Of a DNA stretch of 64,000 nt, positions 25,203 through 33,715 are shown piece after piece. The stretch comes from an uncultured bacterium (GTDB lineage Bacteria; Verrucomicrobiota; Lentisphaeria; Victivallales; UBA1829): contig CADCMR010000001.1 of the NCBI GenBank assembly GCA_902802585.1, positions 166,611-230,610 on the forward strand. The letters are read 5' to 3'. The stretch's first letter is position 1. Every line of letters begins with the position of its first letter. The notes under the pieces are model-generated. The model did no database searches, was not told where the DNA came from, and worked only from the letters and a program-made list of their open reading frames with translations. A program made the translations under genes and the position numbers.

Positions 25203-25493
25203 ATGGTCATGATCTGTCCCTACTGCGACACGGAGATCAACGAAAAGCAGATGGAAGCCGAAGACGGGTGCTGCCCGGAATGCGGCGCCGTCCTGACGCA
25301 GTCGAACATCCTCAGCGACACCGACGACGAGGAGAACGACGGGTACGACGATTACGACGATGACGACGACTACTCCGCGTTCGGCGAGCGTTCCAGGGAC
25401 TACGACGAGGAGTTCGACGAATTCGACGAATTCCTTGAGGAGGAGGAGAAACTCGAACGCAGCGAGGCGAAGAACCGCAACAAAAACAAATGA
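25203..25493 (+). CDS. Small zinc-ribbon protein with highly acidic tail
   Basis: A 96-residue protein. Residues 1-35 form a zinc ribbon (CPYC and CPEC pairs). The rest is dominated by Asp/Glu with Tyr and Phe interspersed, ending in a short basic Lys/Asn stretch. No family is recognised. AAGGAG at 25187-25192 suits ATG 25203 or 25209. The stop overlaps the tatD start (ATGA), so the two are coupled. The acidic tail could mimic nucleic acid or bind basic proteins; that is speculation. Confidence 0.75.
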   Translation: MVMICPYCDTEINEKQMEAEDGCCPECGAVLTQSNILSDTDDEENDGYDDYDDDDDYSAFGERSRDYDEEFDEFDEFLEEEEKLERSEAKNRNKNK

Positions 25494-26320
25494 TGCCGGA
25501 GTGGATGCCACAGGATCTTGAACTCTTTGACACCCATGCCCATCTCGGCGACGACGGATGCCCCGACGAGGCGGCGTTCTACCGGCGCGCGGAGGAGGCC
25601 GGGGTGCCGTGGTTCCTGCTGTGCGGCTCGGATTTCGAGTCCAGCCGCCGTGCAGCCGGGTTTGCATCGCATTTCGATCGCGTCTTCTTCGCCGCCGGGC
25701 TCCATCCGCTCGATGTGGTGAAGCATCCGTGCGAGGCGGAGGCGTTCGAAGCGTTCGCCGACGCCCCCCGGTTCGCCGCGGTCGGCGAAATCGGTCTGGA
25801 CTACTACTACGAACGCGACACGCGCGAAACGCAGATCAAGGTGTTCCGTACGTTCCTGGAACTGGCGCTCCGCCTGGACCGCCCCGCGATCATCCATACG
25901 CGCGACGTCGACGGCGGTTCGCTTGCCTACGACGATGCCTACGGGCTGCTTTCGGAGTTCGCGCACGCGGGCGGACAGTTCGTCCTCCACTCGTTCGCCG
26001 GAAGCCTTGCCGACCTCGACCGGTTCAGTGCGCTCGGCGCGTTCTTCGGATGCGGCGGCATGGTGACGTTCAAAAAGGCGGACAACATCCGCGCGCTCGC
26101 CCTGCGCTACCCGGAAGACCGTCTCCTGCTCGAAACCGATTCCCCCTACCTCGCGCCCGTTCCGTTCCGCGGACAGGAGAACCACCCCGGACTCCTCCCG
26201 TGGACCGCGCATTCCCTGGCGGCCCTGCGCGGCTGGAGCATGAAGAAGACCGTGACATTGACGACATCCAACGCCAAACGTTTTTTCAGGATACCCCCCG
26301 AAGATGAAAAACTCAAGTAA
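25490..26320 (+). CDS. TatD family metal-dependent hydrolase
   Basis: A 276-residue TIM-barrel hydrolase of the TatD/YcfH/YjjV family. Metal-binding signatures are FDTHAHL (about 13-19), GEIGLDYYY and ETDSPYLAP, followed by the usual RG..N.P stretch. Family members are 3'-5' DNA/RNA exonucleases, some linked to DNA repair or quality control; the particular substrate is uncertain. It overlaps the acidic zinc-ribbon gene by four bases and the downstream UbiA-type gene by 17 bases, so all three share a transcript. Confidence 0.92.
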   Translation: MMPEWMPQDLELFDTHAHLGDDGCPDEAAFYRRAEEAGVPWFLLCGSDFESSRRAAGFASHFDRVFFAAGLHPLDVVKHPCEAEAFEAFADAPRFAAVGEIGLDYYYERDTRETQIKVFRTFLELALRLDRPAIIHTRDVDGGSLAYDDAYGLLSEFAHAGGQFVLHSFAGSLADLDRFSALGAFFGCGGMVTFKKADNIRALALRYPEDRLLLETDSPYLAPVPFRGQENHPGLLPWTAHSLAALRGWSMKKTVTLTTSNAKRFFRIPPEDEKLK

Positions 26321-27245
26321 GCACGAAACACTCCGCGGCTGGTTTCAGCTCGTCCGCCTGCCGCATCTTTTCACCGTCCCATGCGACCCGCTGGTCGGAT
26401 TCCTGATCGCGGGCGGCATGACGCAGCAGGGCAGGGGATTCTTCCCGATTGCCGCCGTCTGCTTCGTCTCGCTCGCCATGTCGCTGTTCGGCATCATCAC
26501 GAACGACCTGGCGGACATCCAGACCGACATGACGCAGCATCCCGACCGGCCTCTGCCGCGCGGTGTGATCAGTCCGCGCGCGGCGTCGTACGCGGCACAG
26601 CTGTGCTTCCTGGCGGCGGTCGTCCCCGCGTTGTGCCTGGGGTGGCGTTTCGCGTTCGTCACGCTGGTGGCGCTCATCAGCATCTACACCTACAATTTCT
26701 ATGTCAAGTACCGCCCGAAACGCATGTCCATGATGATGGCGGTCCTTCGCGACCTGACGTTCGGGCTGGGCATCCTGATCGTGCCGGGCATCTCCATCCC
26801 GCGCATCCTGCTGCTGGTGCTGTACGGCGTCGGGCTTTTCTTCTATTATTGCGGCATCAACGAGATCACGCGAGCCGAAACGCTCTCGAAAATGGTGCGT
26901 CCCGGCGGACGCGCCATGCTGGCGGGCGCGTGCTGCTGCGCCGCGGTGCCGCTTGTCTTCGTGATCAAGCTGCTGCGCGATTCCACCACGCTCCTGCCGG
27001 TGGCGTTCGGGCTGCTGGCGATCCTGCTGTGCGCGGTGTATCTCCTGATCGCACTGTGGGTGTACCAGGTCTCCCGGACTGGCGCCTCTCCCGCGCGTGT
27101 CCAGATGTCCGTGCATGTGTCGTTCCGCGCCGCCTTCCTCGTGCAGGCCGCGGCTGCGGCGTCCTGCGGACTGGTCGTCCTGCCCGTGATCCTGCTTCTG
27201 TGCCTGGCGGTGTCCGCGTTTGCGGAGAAATACTCCTGTTCCTGA
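26304..27245 (+). CDS. UbiA superfamily prenyltransferase
   Basis: A 313-residue protein with about eight or nine membrane segments. The first Asp-rich motif NDLADIQTD (67-75, NDxxDxxxD) matches the magnesium/diphosphate-binding site of UbiA enzymes, and DLTFG in a later loop is near the usual second motif position, though its acidic residues are reduced. UbiA enzymes attach polyprenyl chains to aromatic or other acceptors in the membrane. The acceptor is not evident: no quinone or haem genes are adjacent. It overlaps tatD by 17 bases. Confidence 0.8.
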   Translation: MKNSSKHETLRGWFQLVRLPHLFTVPCDPLVGFLIAGGMTQQGRGFFPIAAVCFVSLAMSLFGIITNDLADIQTDMTQHPDRPLPRGVISPRAASYAAQLCFLAAVVPALCLGWRFAFVTLVALISIYTYNFYVKYRPKRMSMMMAVLRDLTFGLGILIVPGISIPRILLLVLYGVGLFFYYCGINEITRAETLSKMVRPGGRAMLAGACCCAAVPLVFVIKLLRDSTTLLPVAFGLLAILLCAVYLLIALWVYQVSRTGASPARVQMSVHVSFRAAFLVQAAAAASCGLVVLPVILLLCLAVSAFAEKYSCS

Positions 27246-27260
27246 GGCGGATTCCGGGCG

Positions 27261-27689
27261 ATGGAGGAATGGTTCGACATGCGGGTGGATCCCGCGCAGG
27301 TCGCAAAGGAACGCGCGAAGGCTCGCGAACTCCGCCGCACCAACTGGTGGCGGGCGCAGATCCAGAAAGGCGTCTGCCACTACTGCGGCGGGACATTTCC
27401 CCCGTCCGAGCTGACCATGGACCACATTGTGCCGCTTTCCCGGGGCGGGCACAGCACGAAAGGCAACATCGTGCCCTGCTGCAAGGCGTGCAACAACAGC
27501 AAGAAATACACTATGCCCGTCGACGAAATCCTGTCCGACCTTGACATCGACGAGCCCGGGGACACGGAGGACGCCGGCGTGGAAATCGACCTCCCGGACG
27601 AGCTCATGCGGGAACTCGTCGGGGATCCGGACGCTGCGGATGATGCCGCGACGGACGGCACGCCGGACGGTTCCGCGACGGATGCCTGA
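27261..27689 (+). CDS. HNH endonuclease domain protein
   Basis: A 142-residue protein. The centre carries a zinc-stabilised HNH motif: CHYCGG, then MDHIVPLSRGG, then KGNIVPCCKACNNSK. The C-terminal third is acidic and probably disordered. Stand-alone HNH proteins of this size are widespread, mostly uncharacterised nucleases. The ATG at 27261 lacks a ribosome site, whereas ATG 27279 has GGAGG 11 bases upstream and may be the true start. It lies 15 bases after the prenyltransferase and 23 bases before lplA, with no sign of a mobile element. Confidence 0.85.
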   Translation: MEEWFDMRVDPAQVAKERAKARELRRTNWWRAQIQKGVCHYCGGTFPPSELTMDHIVPLSRGGHSTKGNIVPCCKACNNSKKYTMPVDEILSDLDIDEPGDTEDAGVEIDLPDELMRELVGDPDAADDAATDGTPDGSATDA

Positions 27690-27712
27690 CCTTCAAGCAA
27701 ATGGAGCAAGCC

Positions 27713-28699
27713 ATGGACTATTACTGGAACGAACGGACAGATCCGGCGTACAACCTGGCGCTGGAGGAGATCATGTCCGAGCAGGCGGACGCGCCGTTCG
27801 CGATGCTCTGGCGGAACCGACCCGCCGTGATCATCGGGCGCAACCAGAACGCCTGCCGCGAGTTCGATTCCGCATACGCCCGCGAACGCGGCATCGCCGT
27901 CGTGCGGCGCATGACGGGCGGCGGCGCGGTCTACCATGACCTCGGCAACCTCAATTACAGCCTGTTCGCATTCGAGACGGACGCGAACAGGCGTTATATC
28001 GACTTCGCGCCGTTCGCCGGACCCGTCCTGTCCGCGCTTCGGGCGCTGGGCGTGCAGGCGGAGTTTTCCGGGCGCAACGACATCCTCGTGGACGGCCGCA
28101 AGGTCTCCGGCAGCGCGAAGCGCGTCCACGCTGGGCGCATCCTGTTCCACGGCACGCTCCTGTTCGACGTTGATTTCGAGGCGATGGCGGCGGTCCTGAC
28201 GCCTCCTCGGGCAAAGGTCGAGGCGAAGGGCGTGGCGTCCGTCCGGGCGCGCGTGGCGAACCTGAACGATTTCCTGCCCGGCATAGACCGCGACACGTTC
28301 CGGCTGGCGATGGAACGCGAACTGCTCCGTCAGTTCGGGCTGAAGGAACCGCTTCCGATCCTCGACAACTGGAAACGCGAGGCGGAGCGGACCGCCGACG
28401 AACGCTACCGCTCCTGGGAATGGAACTACGGCGAGTCCCCGGACTTCACGTTCGAGCGCACAGGGCGATTCCCGTGCGGCACCTTGACCGTACATCTGGA
28501 TGTGCATGCCGGCATCATCCGCCGCGCGGCGTTCCGCGGCGATTTCTTCGGGACCGCTCCCGCCGATGAACTCGCCGCCCTCCTGACCGGCTGTCCGCAC
28601 CGTACCGACGCGATCCGTGCGGCACTATCCGGCGTCGACGTCGGGCGGTATATCGCCGGGCTGGAGCCCGGTCCGCTGGCGGATCTTCTCGCGCCGTAA
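27713..28699 (+). CDS. lplA: Lipoate-protein ligase A family
   Basis: A 328-residue enzyme expected to attach lipoate to E2 or GcvH proteins through a lipoyl-AMP intermediate. Signatures are RRMTGGGAVYHDLGN (about 63-77), NYSLF, GRNDILVDGRKVSGSAKR with the conserved lysine, and a C-terminal accessory domain. Start 27713 was chosen because GGAG sits six bases upstream, inside the in-frame alternative start at 27701. The target proteins are not in this window. Confidence 0.9.
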   Translation: MDYYWNERTDPAYNLALEEIMSEQADAPFAMLWRNRPAVIIGRNQNACREFDSAYARERGIAVVRRMTGGGAVYHDLGNLNYSLFAFETDANRRYIDFAPFAGPVLSALRALGVQAEFSGRNDILVDGRKVSGSAKRVHAGRILFHGTLLFDVDFEAMAAVLTPPRAKVEAKGVASVRARVANLNDFLPGIDRDTFRLAMERELLRQFGLKEPLPILDNWKREAERTADERYRSWEWNYGESPDFTFERTGRFPCGTLTVHLDVHAGIIRRAAFRGDFFGTAPADELAALLTGCPHRTDAIRAALSGVDVGRYIAGLEPGPLADLLAP

Positions 28700-28797
28700 T
28701 CGCACGAACGCTTGTTTCCTGTCCGCCTTGATCTTTCCTGCGGGGATCCGTCTGCCCTTTTTTTGTCTCGTTTTTGATATTCCATAATAAATTCGAC

Positions 28798-28826
28798 TTG
28801 AAAAAATGATTAGAGTGTGATATATT
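28798..28826 (+). promoter_or_regulatory. Promoter of the RND efflux operon
   Basis: TTGAAA (28798-28803), 17 bases, TATATT (28821-28826), about 50 bases before the adaptor start. No clear palindromic MarR site is seen nearby. Confidence 0.65.
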
Positions 28827-28875
28827 AATAGAATATGATCATCAAGAAAAAACCGAACCGGAGGTTCCTTTTCCC

Positions 28876-29985
28876 ATGAATAAAAAGTCCGTTTTGAGCT
28901 TGACGGTGGCCGCGTTCGCCGCCCTCTCCATCCCCATGTTCGCCCAGATGCCCGGCGCCGCCATGAAGCAGGTCGTCGGCGTCGCCGCGGTCGAAGAAGT
29001 CGCCAACGTCCAGAGCCGCCGTTACACGGGGCAGGTGGTCACGCAGGCGGAAGTGAACGTGGTGTCGCGCGTGTCCGGCGAGATTCTGAAGCTCGGTTTC
29101 CACGACGGCGACTATGTGAAGAAGGGACAGATGCTGTACACGATCGAGAAGACGCAGTACGAGGCCGCCGTGAAGCAGGCCGAGGCCACGATCGCGGAAT
29201 GCAAGGCGAGGCTTGAATATGCACAGAGCACCTACGACCGCAACCAGATGCTCTACGAAGTGAACGCCACCAGCAAGGACACGATGGAGAATACGAAGTC
29301 CGCGCTGGACGCCATGCGCGCCGAGCTCGCCGCCGCCGAGGCGGGGCTGGTTACGGCGAAGTACAATCTGGAACATACCACGATCACCGCCGCCATCGAC
29401 GGTCTGGTCGGCGTGACCAACTTCACCGAGGGAAACTATATCACGCCTTCCTCCGGCACGATGCTCACGATCATCCAGATGCAGCCTATCCGCGTGCGCT
29501 TCGCCATGAGCATGGGCGACTTCCTCTCCGGCTATGGCAGCCTGACCGCACTGAAGCAGAACGGCGAAGTCTCGCTGAAGCTGTCCGACGGTTCGGAATA
29601 CACCACCGGCGGCAAGATTGAGTTCCTGAACAATGAGGCGAACGTGAAGACGGACGCCATCCAGGTGTATGCGTCGTTCCCGAACGCCGATATGAAGCTG
29701 ATCCCCGGCAGCACCGTCACCGTGACGCTCTCGAAGAAGGGCGCGACCAAGATGCCCGCCGTTCCGCCGTCCGCCGTGATGCACGACGCGCAGACTTCCT
29801 ATGTGTATGTGGTCGGCGAAGGCAACAAGATCGAACGCCGCCTGGTGGAGCTTGGCGACATGACGAAGACGCACCAGCTGATCAAATCCGGACTGAAGAT
29901 CGGCGAAAAAGTCGTGTCCCAGGGTACGCACAAAGTCATGCCCGGCGACGAAGTCGTTCCCGCCGCGCCCGAACAGAGAAATTGA
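28876..29985 (+). CDS. RND efflux periplasmic adaptor subunit
   Basis: A 369-residue membrane-fusion protein. A Sec signal peptide spans about 1-23 and no lipobox is seen, so it is probably soluble or held by its partners. Lipoyl-like (SGEILKLGFHDGDYVKKGQ), alpha-hairpin (about 95-160), beta-barrel and membrane-proximal parts are recognisable. It would bridge the inner-membrane pump to an outer-membrane channel. GGAGG precedes the start. The pump gene follows after 18 bases. Confidence 0.92.
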   Translation: MNKKSVLSLTVAAFAALSIPMFAQMPGAAMKQVVGVAAVEEVANVQSRRYTGQVVTQAEVNVVSRVSGEILKLGFHDGDYVKKGQMLYTIEKTQYEAAVKQAEATIAECKARLEYAQSTYDRNQMLYEVNATSKDTMENTKSALDAMRAELAAAEAGLVTAKYNLEHTTITAAIDGLVGVTNFTEGNYITPSSGTMLTIIQMQPIRVRFAMSMGDFLSGYGSLTALKQNGEVSLKLSDGSEYTTGGKIEFLNNEANVKTDAIQVYASFPNADMKLIPGSTVTVTLSKKGATKMPAVPPSAVMHDAQTSYVYVVGEGNKIERRLVELGDMTKTHQLIKSGLKIGEKVVSQGTHKVMPGDEVVPAAPEQRN

Positions 29986-30003
29986 TCACGGGGGCGGCAT
30001 AAA

Positions 30004-33000
30004 ATGTTTTCCAAGATTTTCATTGACCGACCGCGTTTCGCGATCGTCATCAGCCTGATCATGGTCCTGGCGGGCGTGATCAGCCTCTTCAAACTCCCTG
30101 TCGCCGAATACCCCGAGATCGCGCCGCCGTCGCTGTACGTGAGCGCGATGTATCCCGGCGCCAGCGGCGAGGTGATCGCGCAGACCGTCGCCATGCCGAT
30201 CGAAGACCAGATCAACGGAGTGGACGACCTGCTGTATTTCTCGTCCACGTGCAGCAATGCCGGTTCCTACTCGTGCACCGTGACGTTCAAGAGCGGCACC
30301 GACACCGACATCGCCATGGTCAACCTGCAGAACGCCATCAAGCGCGCCGAACCGCAGCTGCCGACTGACGTGACGAAGCTCGGCATCACCGTTGAGAAGC
30401 GCGGCAACGACATCCTCGCCGTGTACGCCTTCACCACGGACGAATCCACGCTGAACCTGATGGAGCTGAACAACTATGTCAACGTGAACGTGAAGGACGC
30501 CATCACGCGTCTGGACGGCGTGTCGTCCGCCGAGGTGATGTCGCTGGAGGAATACTCCATGCGCATCTGGCTCGACCCGCTCCGCATGGCCGGACTCGGC
30601 ATTTCCACCACGGACATCGCCAGCGCGGTGCAGTCACAGAACATCCAGGCCGCCGCGGGCAGCATCGGCACGGAGAAGAGCAACACCTTCATGTCGTACA
30701 AGCTGAATGTGAAGGGTCGTCTCGTGACCGCCGAGGAATTCGGGAACATCGTCCTGCGCCATGATTCTGACGGCAGTATCGTGCGCCTCAGTGACGTGGC
30801 GAAGGTCGAAGTCGGCTCCAGTTCCTACGCCGGACGCAGCGTGTTCAACGGCCACCCCTGCGTGGCGTTGCTCGTGAACCGCACGCCGGACGCGAACGCC
30901 ATGGGCACGGTAGGCCGCGTGAACGCCGAACTGGAGCACTGGAAGACGCTTTTCCCGAAGGGCGTTAGCGTGGTCAGCGCCTACGACCCGACCGAGTTCA
31001 TCGAAGTCTCCATGAAGGAGATCGTGACGACCATCGTGCTCGCCCTGGCGCTGGTCGTGCTCATCACCTGGATCTTCCTTCAGGACTGGCGCGCCACCCT
31101 GATTCCGTCCATCGCGATCCCTGTCGCCCTGATCGGCACCATGACGTTCCTCTACGCCCTCGGCTACAGCATCAACGTCCTGACGATGTTCGGACTGATC
31201 CTGGTTGTCGGCTCCCTGTGCGACGACGCCATCGTGGTGGTCGAAAACTGCCAGGGGCTGATGGAACGCGAAGGCATCGGTCCGCGCGCTGCCGCCGAAA
31301 AGACCATGCGCCAGATCACCGGCGCCATCATCTCCACCACGCTCGTGACCGTGTCCTGCTACGTGCCGCTGGCGTTCTACGGCGGCATGGTCGGCGTCAT
31401 CTACGTGCAGTTCGCTGTCACCATGTGCATTTCGCTGTGCCTCTCCACGACCATCGCCATGACGCTCAGCCCCGCACTCTGCGCCCTGCTGCTGCGCCGT
31501 CCGGACCACCATGTGCCTCTGCTGTTCCGCCCGTTCAACGCCGTGCTGGACTTCAGCCGCAAGATTTACCTGTTCTTCACCGGCTTCCTCGTGCGCTGCT
31601 GGCCTGTGGCGATCATCCTGTTCGCCGGCGTGCTGTTCGCCGTCTACTATATGTTCACGCACTCCCTGAGCTCGTTCCTCCCTGAGGAGGACAAAGGCGT
31701 GCTCTTCTGCAACGTGGAACTGCCGAGCGGCGCGTCCGTCGAACGCACGGACGCCGTTCTGCGCGATATCCGCGAGAAGCTTGCCGATGTGAAGGGCATC
31801 CGTTCGATCCTGGATGTGTCCGGATTCAGCATGATGTCCGGTTCCGGCGAAAGCGTCGGTATCGCGATCGTGGCACTGGACCACTGGGACAAGCGCAAGA
31901 CGCCGGACCTCCAGCTCGGTGCGCTCCAGGCCGAGATCCAGGGGCGTCTCGCATCCATCCCGGACGCCCGCATCACGGTGTTCTCCCCGCCCGCCATCAT
32001 GGGCCTGGGCATGGTCAACGGCGTGAGCGCGCAGGTGTGCGGCATCGGCGACGTCGACCCGATTGAGCTTTCGGATGTGATGAAAACCTATACCCGTGAG
32101 CTGATGGGGCATCGTGATATGATCGCGGTCGCCATGACGCCCTACAACGCCGACACGCCGCAGCTGTATCTGGACATTGACTTCGACAAGGCGCATATCC
32201 TCGGCGTCTCCCCGATCAGCATCTACAACACCCTCCAGAGCAAGCTCGCCTCCCTCTACATCAACGATTTCACCATGTTCAGCCGCAACTTCAAGGTGAA
32301 GATGCAGGCGTCCGCCGACTACCGTTCGACCCTCGACGATATCCGCGAGATCCAGGTGGTCAACGACGTCGGCGAAATGGTTCCGCTGACCTCGTTCGGC
32401 GAACTGAAGTACACCGTCGGTCCGCGCCAGATCTCCCGTTTCAACAAGATGACCAGCGCCGAGCTGACCGTGAACGGTCTGCCCGGTTCGAGCTCGCGCC
32501 TCATCATGGATGCGATGGAGAAGGCGAAGCTGCCGGACCAGTACCACCTCGAATGGACCGCGCTGAGCTTCCAGGAGCGCCAGAACGAAGGTCAGATCAT
32601 CTACCTCATGGCGCTCGCTCTGATGTTCGCCTACCTCTTCCTCGTCGCCCAGTATGAAAGCTGGACGATTCCCGTCCCCGTGATGCTGACCGTGTCGTTC
32701 GCCGTCTGCGGCGCGCTGATCGGACTGAAGATCGCGAAACTCGACCTGAGCATCTACGCCCAGCTCGGCATGGTCATGCTCATCGGCCTTTCCGCCAAGA
32801 ACGCCATCCTGATGGTCGAATTCGCCAAGCAGGAGCGAGAACACGGCAAGAGCATCGTGGAATCCGCCCTTAGCGGCGCGAGCCTCCGTTACCGCGCCGT
32901 GCTGATGACCGCCTGGAGCTTCGTCTTTGGCGTCTTCCCGCTGGTCGTGGCGACCGGCGCCGGATCCGGCAGCCGCCGCGCCATCGGCATCACCACGTTC

Positions 33001-33120
33001 TCCGGCATGATCATGGCGACGCTGATCGGCATCATGTTCACCCCGGCGCTGTACGCGTTCTTCCAGCGCGTCCGCGAGACCGGCAAACGCATTCTGCACC
33101 TCGACCGACCGAGAGATTAA
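30004..33120 (+). CDS. RND (HAE1/AcrB-type) multidrug efflux permease
   Basis: A 1038-residue inner-membrane proton-driven pump. Proton-relay residues are present: D407 and D408 in CDDAIVVVEN (same numbering as AcrB) and K932 in SAKNAILMVEF. Twelve membrane segments and two large periplasmic loops fit the family, and length is normal. Substrates cannot be read from sequence. No outer-membrane factor gene is adjacent, so it must use one encoded elsewhere. MarR follows after 12 bases. Confidence 0.95.
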   Translation: MFSKIFIDRPRFAIVISLIMVLAGVISLFKLPVAEYPEIAPPSLYVSAMYPGASGEVIAQTVAMPIEDQINGVDDLLYFSSTCSNAGSYSCTVTFKSGTDTDIAMVNLQNAIKRAEPQLPTDVTKLGITVEKRGNDILAVYAFTTDESTLNLMELNNYVNVNVKDAITRLDGVSSAEVMSLEEYSMRIWLDPLRMAGLGISTTDIASAVQSQNIQAAAGSIGTEKSNTFMSYKLNVKGRLVTAEEFGNIVLRHDSDGSIVRLSDVAKVEVGSSSYAGRSVFNGHPCVALLVNRTPDANAMGTVGRVNAELEHWKTLFPKGVSVVSAYDPTEFIEVSMKEIVTTIVLALALVVLITWIFLQDWRATLIPSIAIPVALIGTMTFLYALGYSINVLTMFGLILVVGSLCDDAIVVVENCQGLMEREGIGPRAAAEKTMRQITGAIISTTLVTVSCYVPLAFYGGMVGVIYVQFAVTMCISLCLSTTIAMTLSPALCALLLRRPDHHVPLLFRPFNAVLDFSRKIYLFFTGFLVRCWPVAIILFAGVLFAVYYMFTHSLSSFLPEEDKGVLFCNVELPSGASVERTDAVLRDIREKLADVKGIRSILDVSGFSMMSGSGESVGIAIVALDHWDKRKTPDLQLGALQAEIQGRLASIPDARITVFSPPAIMGLGMVNGVSAQVCGIGDVDPIELSDVMKTYTRELMGHRDMIAVAMTPYNADTPQLYLDIDFDKAHILGVSPISIYNTLQSKLASLYINDFTMFSRNFKVKMQASADYRSTLDDIREIQVVNDVGEMVPLTSFGELKYTVGPRQISRFNKMTSAELTVNGLPGSSSRLIMDAMEKAKLPDQYHLEWTALSFQERQNEGQIIYLMALALMFAYLFLVAQYESWTIPVPVMLTVSFAVCGALIGLKIAKLDLSIYAQLGMVMLIGLSAKNAILMVEFAKQEREHGKSIVESALSGASLRYRAVLMTAWSFVFGVFPLVVATGAGSGSRRAIGITTFSGMIMATLIGIMFTPALYAFFQRVRETGKRILHLDRPRD

Positions 33121-33132
33121 GGAGTCCCCAAT

Positions 33133-33627
33133 ATGAGCAAGAAATCCGAATCGAACCTTCTGTTTCCCGTGCCGGATTCCGGCGATATCGCGAGCGACGT
33201 GTGGCGCCTGATCCTGCGCAACAACGCCAAGATGCTGAATCTGCTGCTTCAGGAATGCCCGGACATCGCGCCCGGTCAGAAGATTACGTTCTCGCGCATC
33301 CGCGTGCTGACCTACCTCGCGCAGGCGCAGGGCGGCCTGGTGAGCATCCGCGACCTGGCGGAAGAGCTCGGCGTGACCTCCGGCGGCGTCTCCCAGATGG
33401 TCGACAGCCTCGTGAAGAGCGACATGGTCTGCCGCACCGCGTCGAAGGACGACCGCCGCGTCGTCTACCTCTCCATCTCGGAGTCCGCGAAGAAGCGCCT
33501 CGACGTCCTCTCCAGGTTCCTGCATGACCGTGTGGCGAAGGCGATGGCGACCATCCCGGAACAGGATCGCGTCGTCATGGCGCGTTCCCTTCGCACCCTC
33601 CTGAAAGCCTTCTACGACGAGGATTGA
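33133..33627 (+). CDS. MarR family transcriptional regulator
   Basis: A 164-residue winged-helix protein. The recognition region reads SIRDLAEELGVTSGGVSQMV and the wing carries the family's DDRR. Such regulators usually repress an adjacent efflux operon and release DNA on ligand binding. Here the gene is last in the operon, so it may control its own pump by feedback. AGGAG precedes the start and a terminator follows. Confidence 0.93.
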   Translation: MSKKSESNLLFPVPDSGDIASDVWRLILRNNAKMLNLLLQECPDIAPGQKITFSRIRVLTYLAQAQGGLVSIRDLAEELGVTSGGVSQMVDSLVKSDMVCRTASKDDRRVVYLSISESAKKRLDVLSRFLHDRVAKAMATIPEQDRVVMARSLRTLLKAFYDED

Positions 33628-33661
33628 TCCATACCTCGGTCCAGACAGACGGAACAGGAAA

Positions 33662-33704
33662 GCCCTCCAGCCCATGAACAGGCGGGAGGGCGTTTTCTTT
33701 TTTG
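33662..33704 (+). terminator. Terminator after the efflux operon
   Basis: Stem gccctcc (33662-33668) with ggagggc (33685-33691), then GTTTTCTTTTTT. It lies between convergent transcripts, only 12 bases before the kinase stop codon. Confidence 0.75.
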
Positions 33705-33715
33705 CAGGGGGGCAG

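Noticed and set aside
30634..33675. 1013-residue open frame antisense to the RND pump
   Set aside because: His/Asp/Arg-rich shadow; the pump's proton-relay residues are in place on the plus strand.
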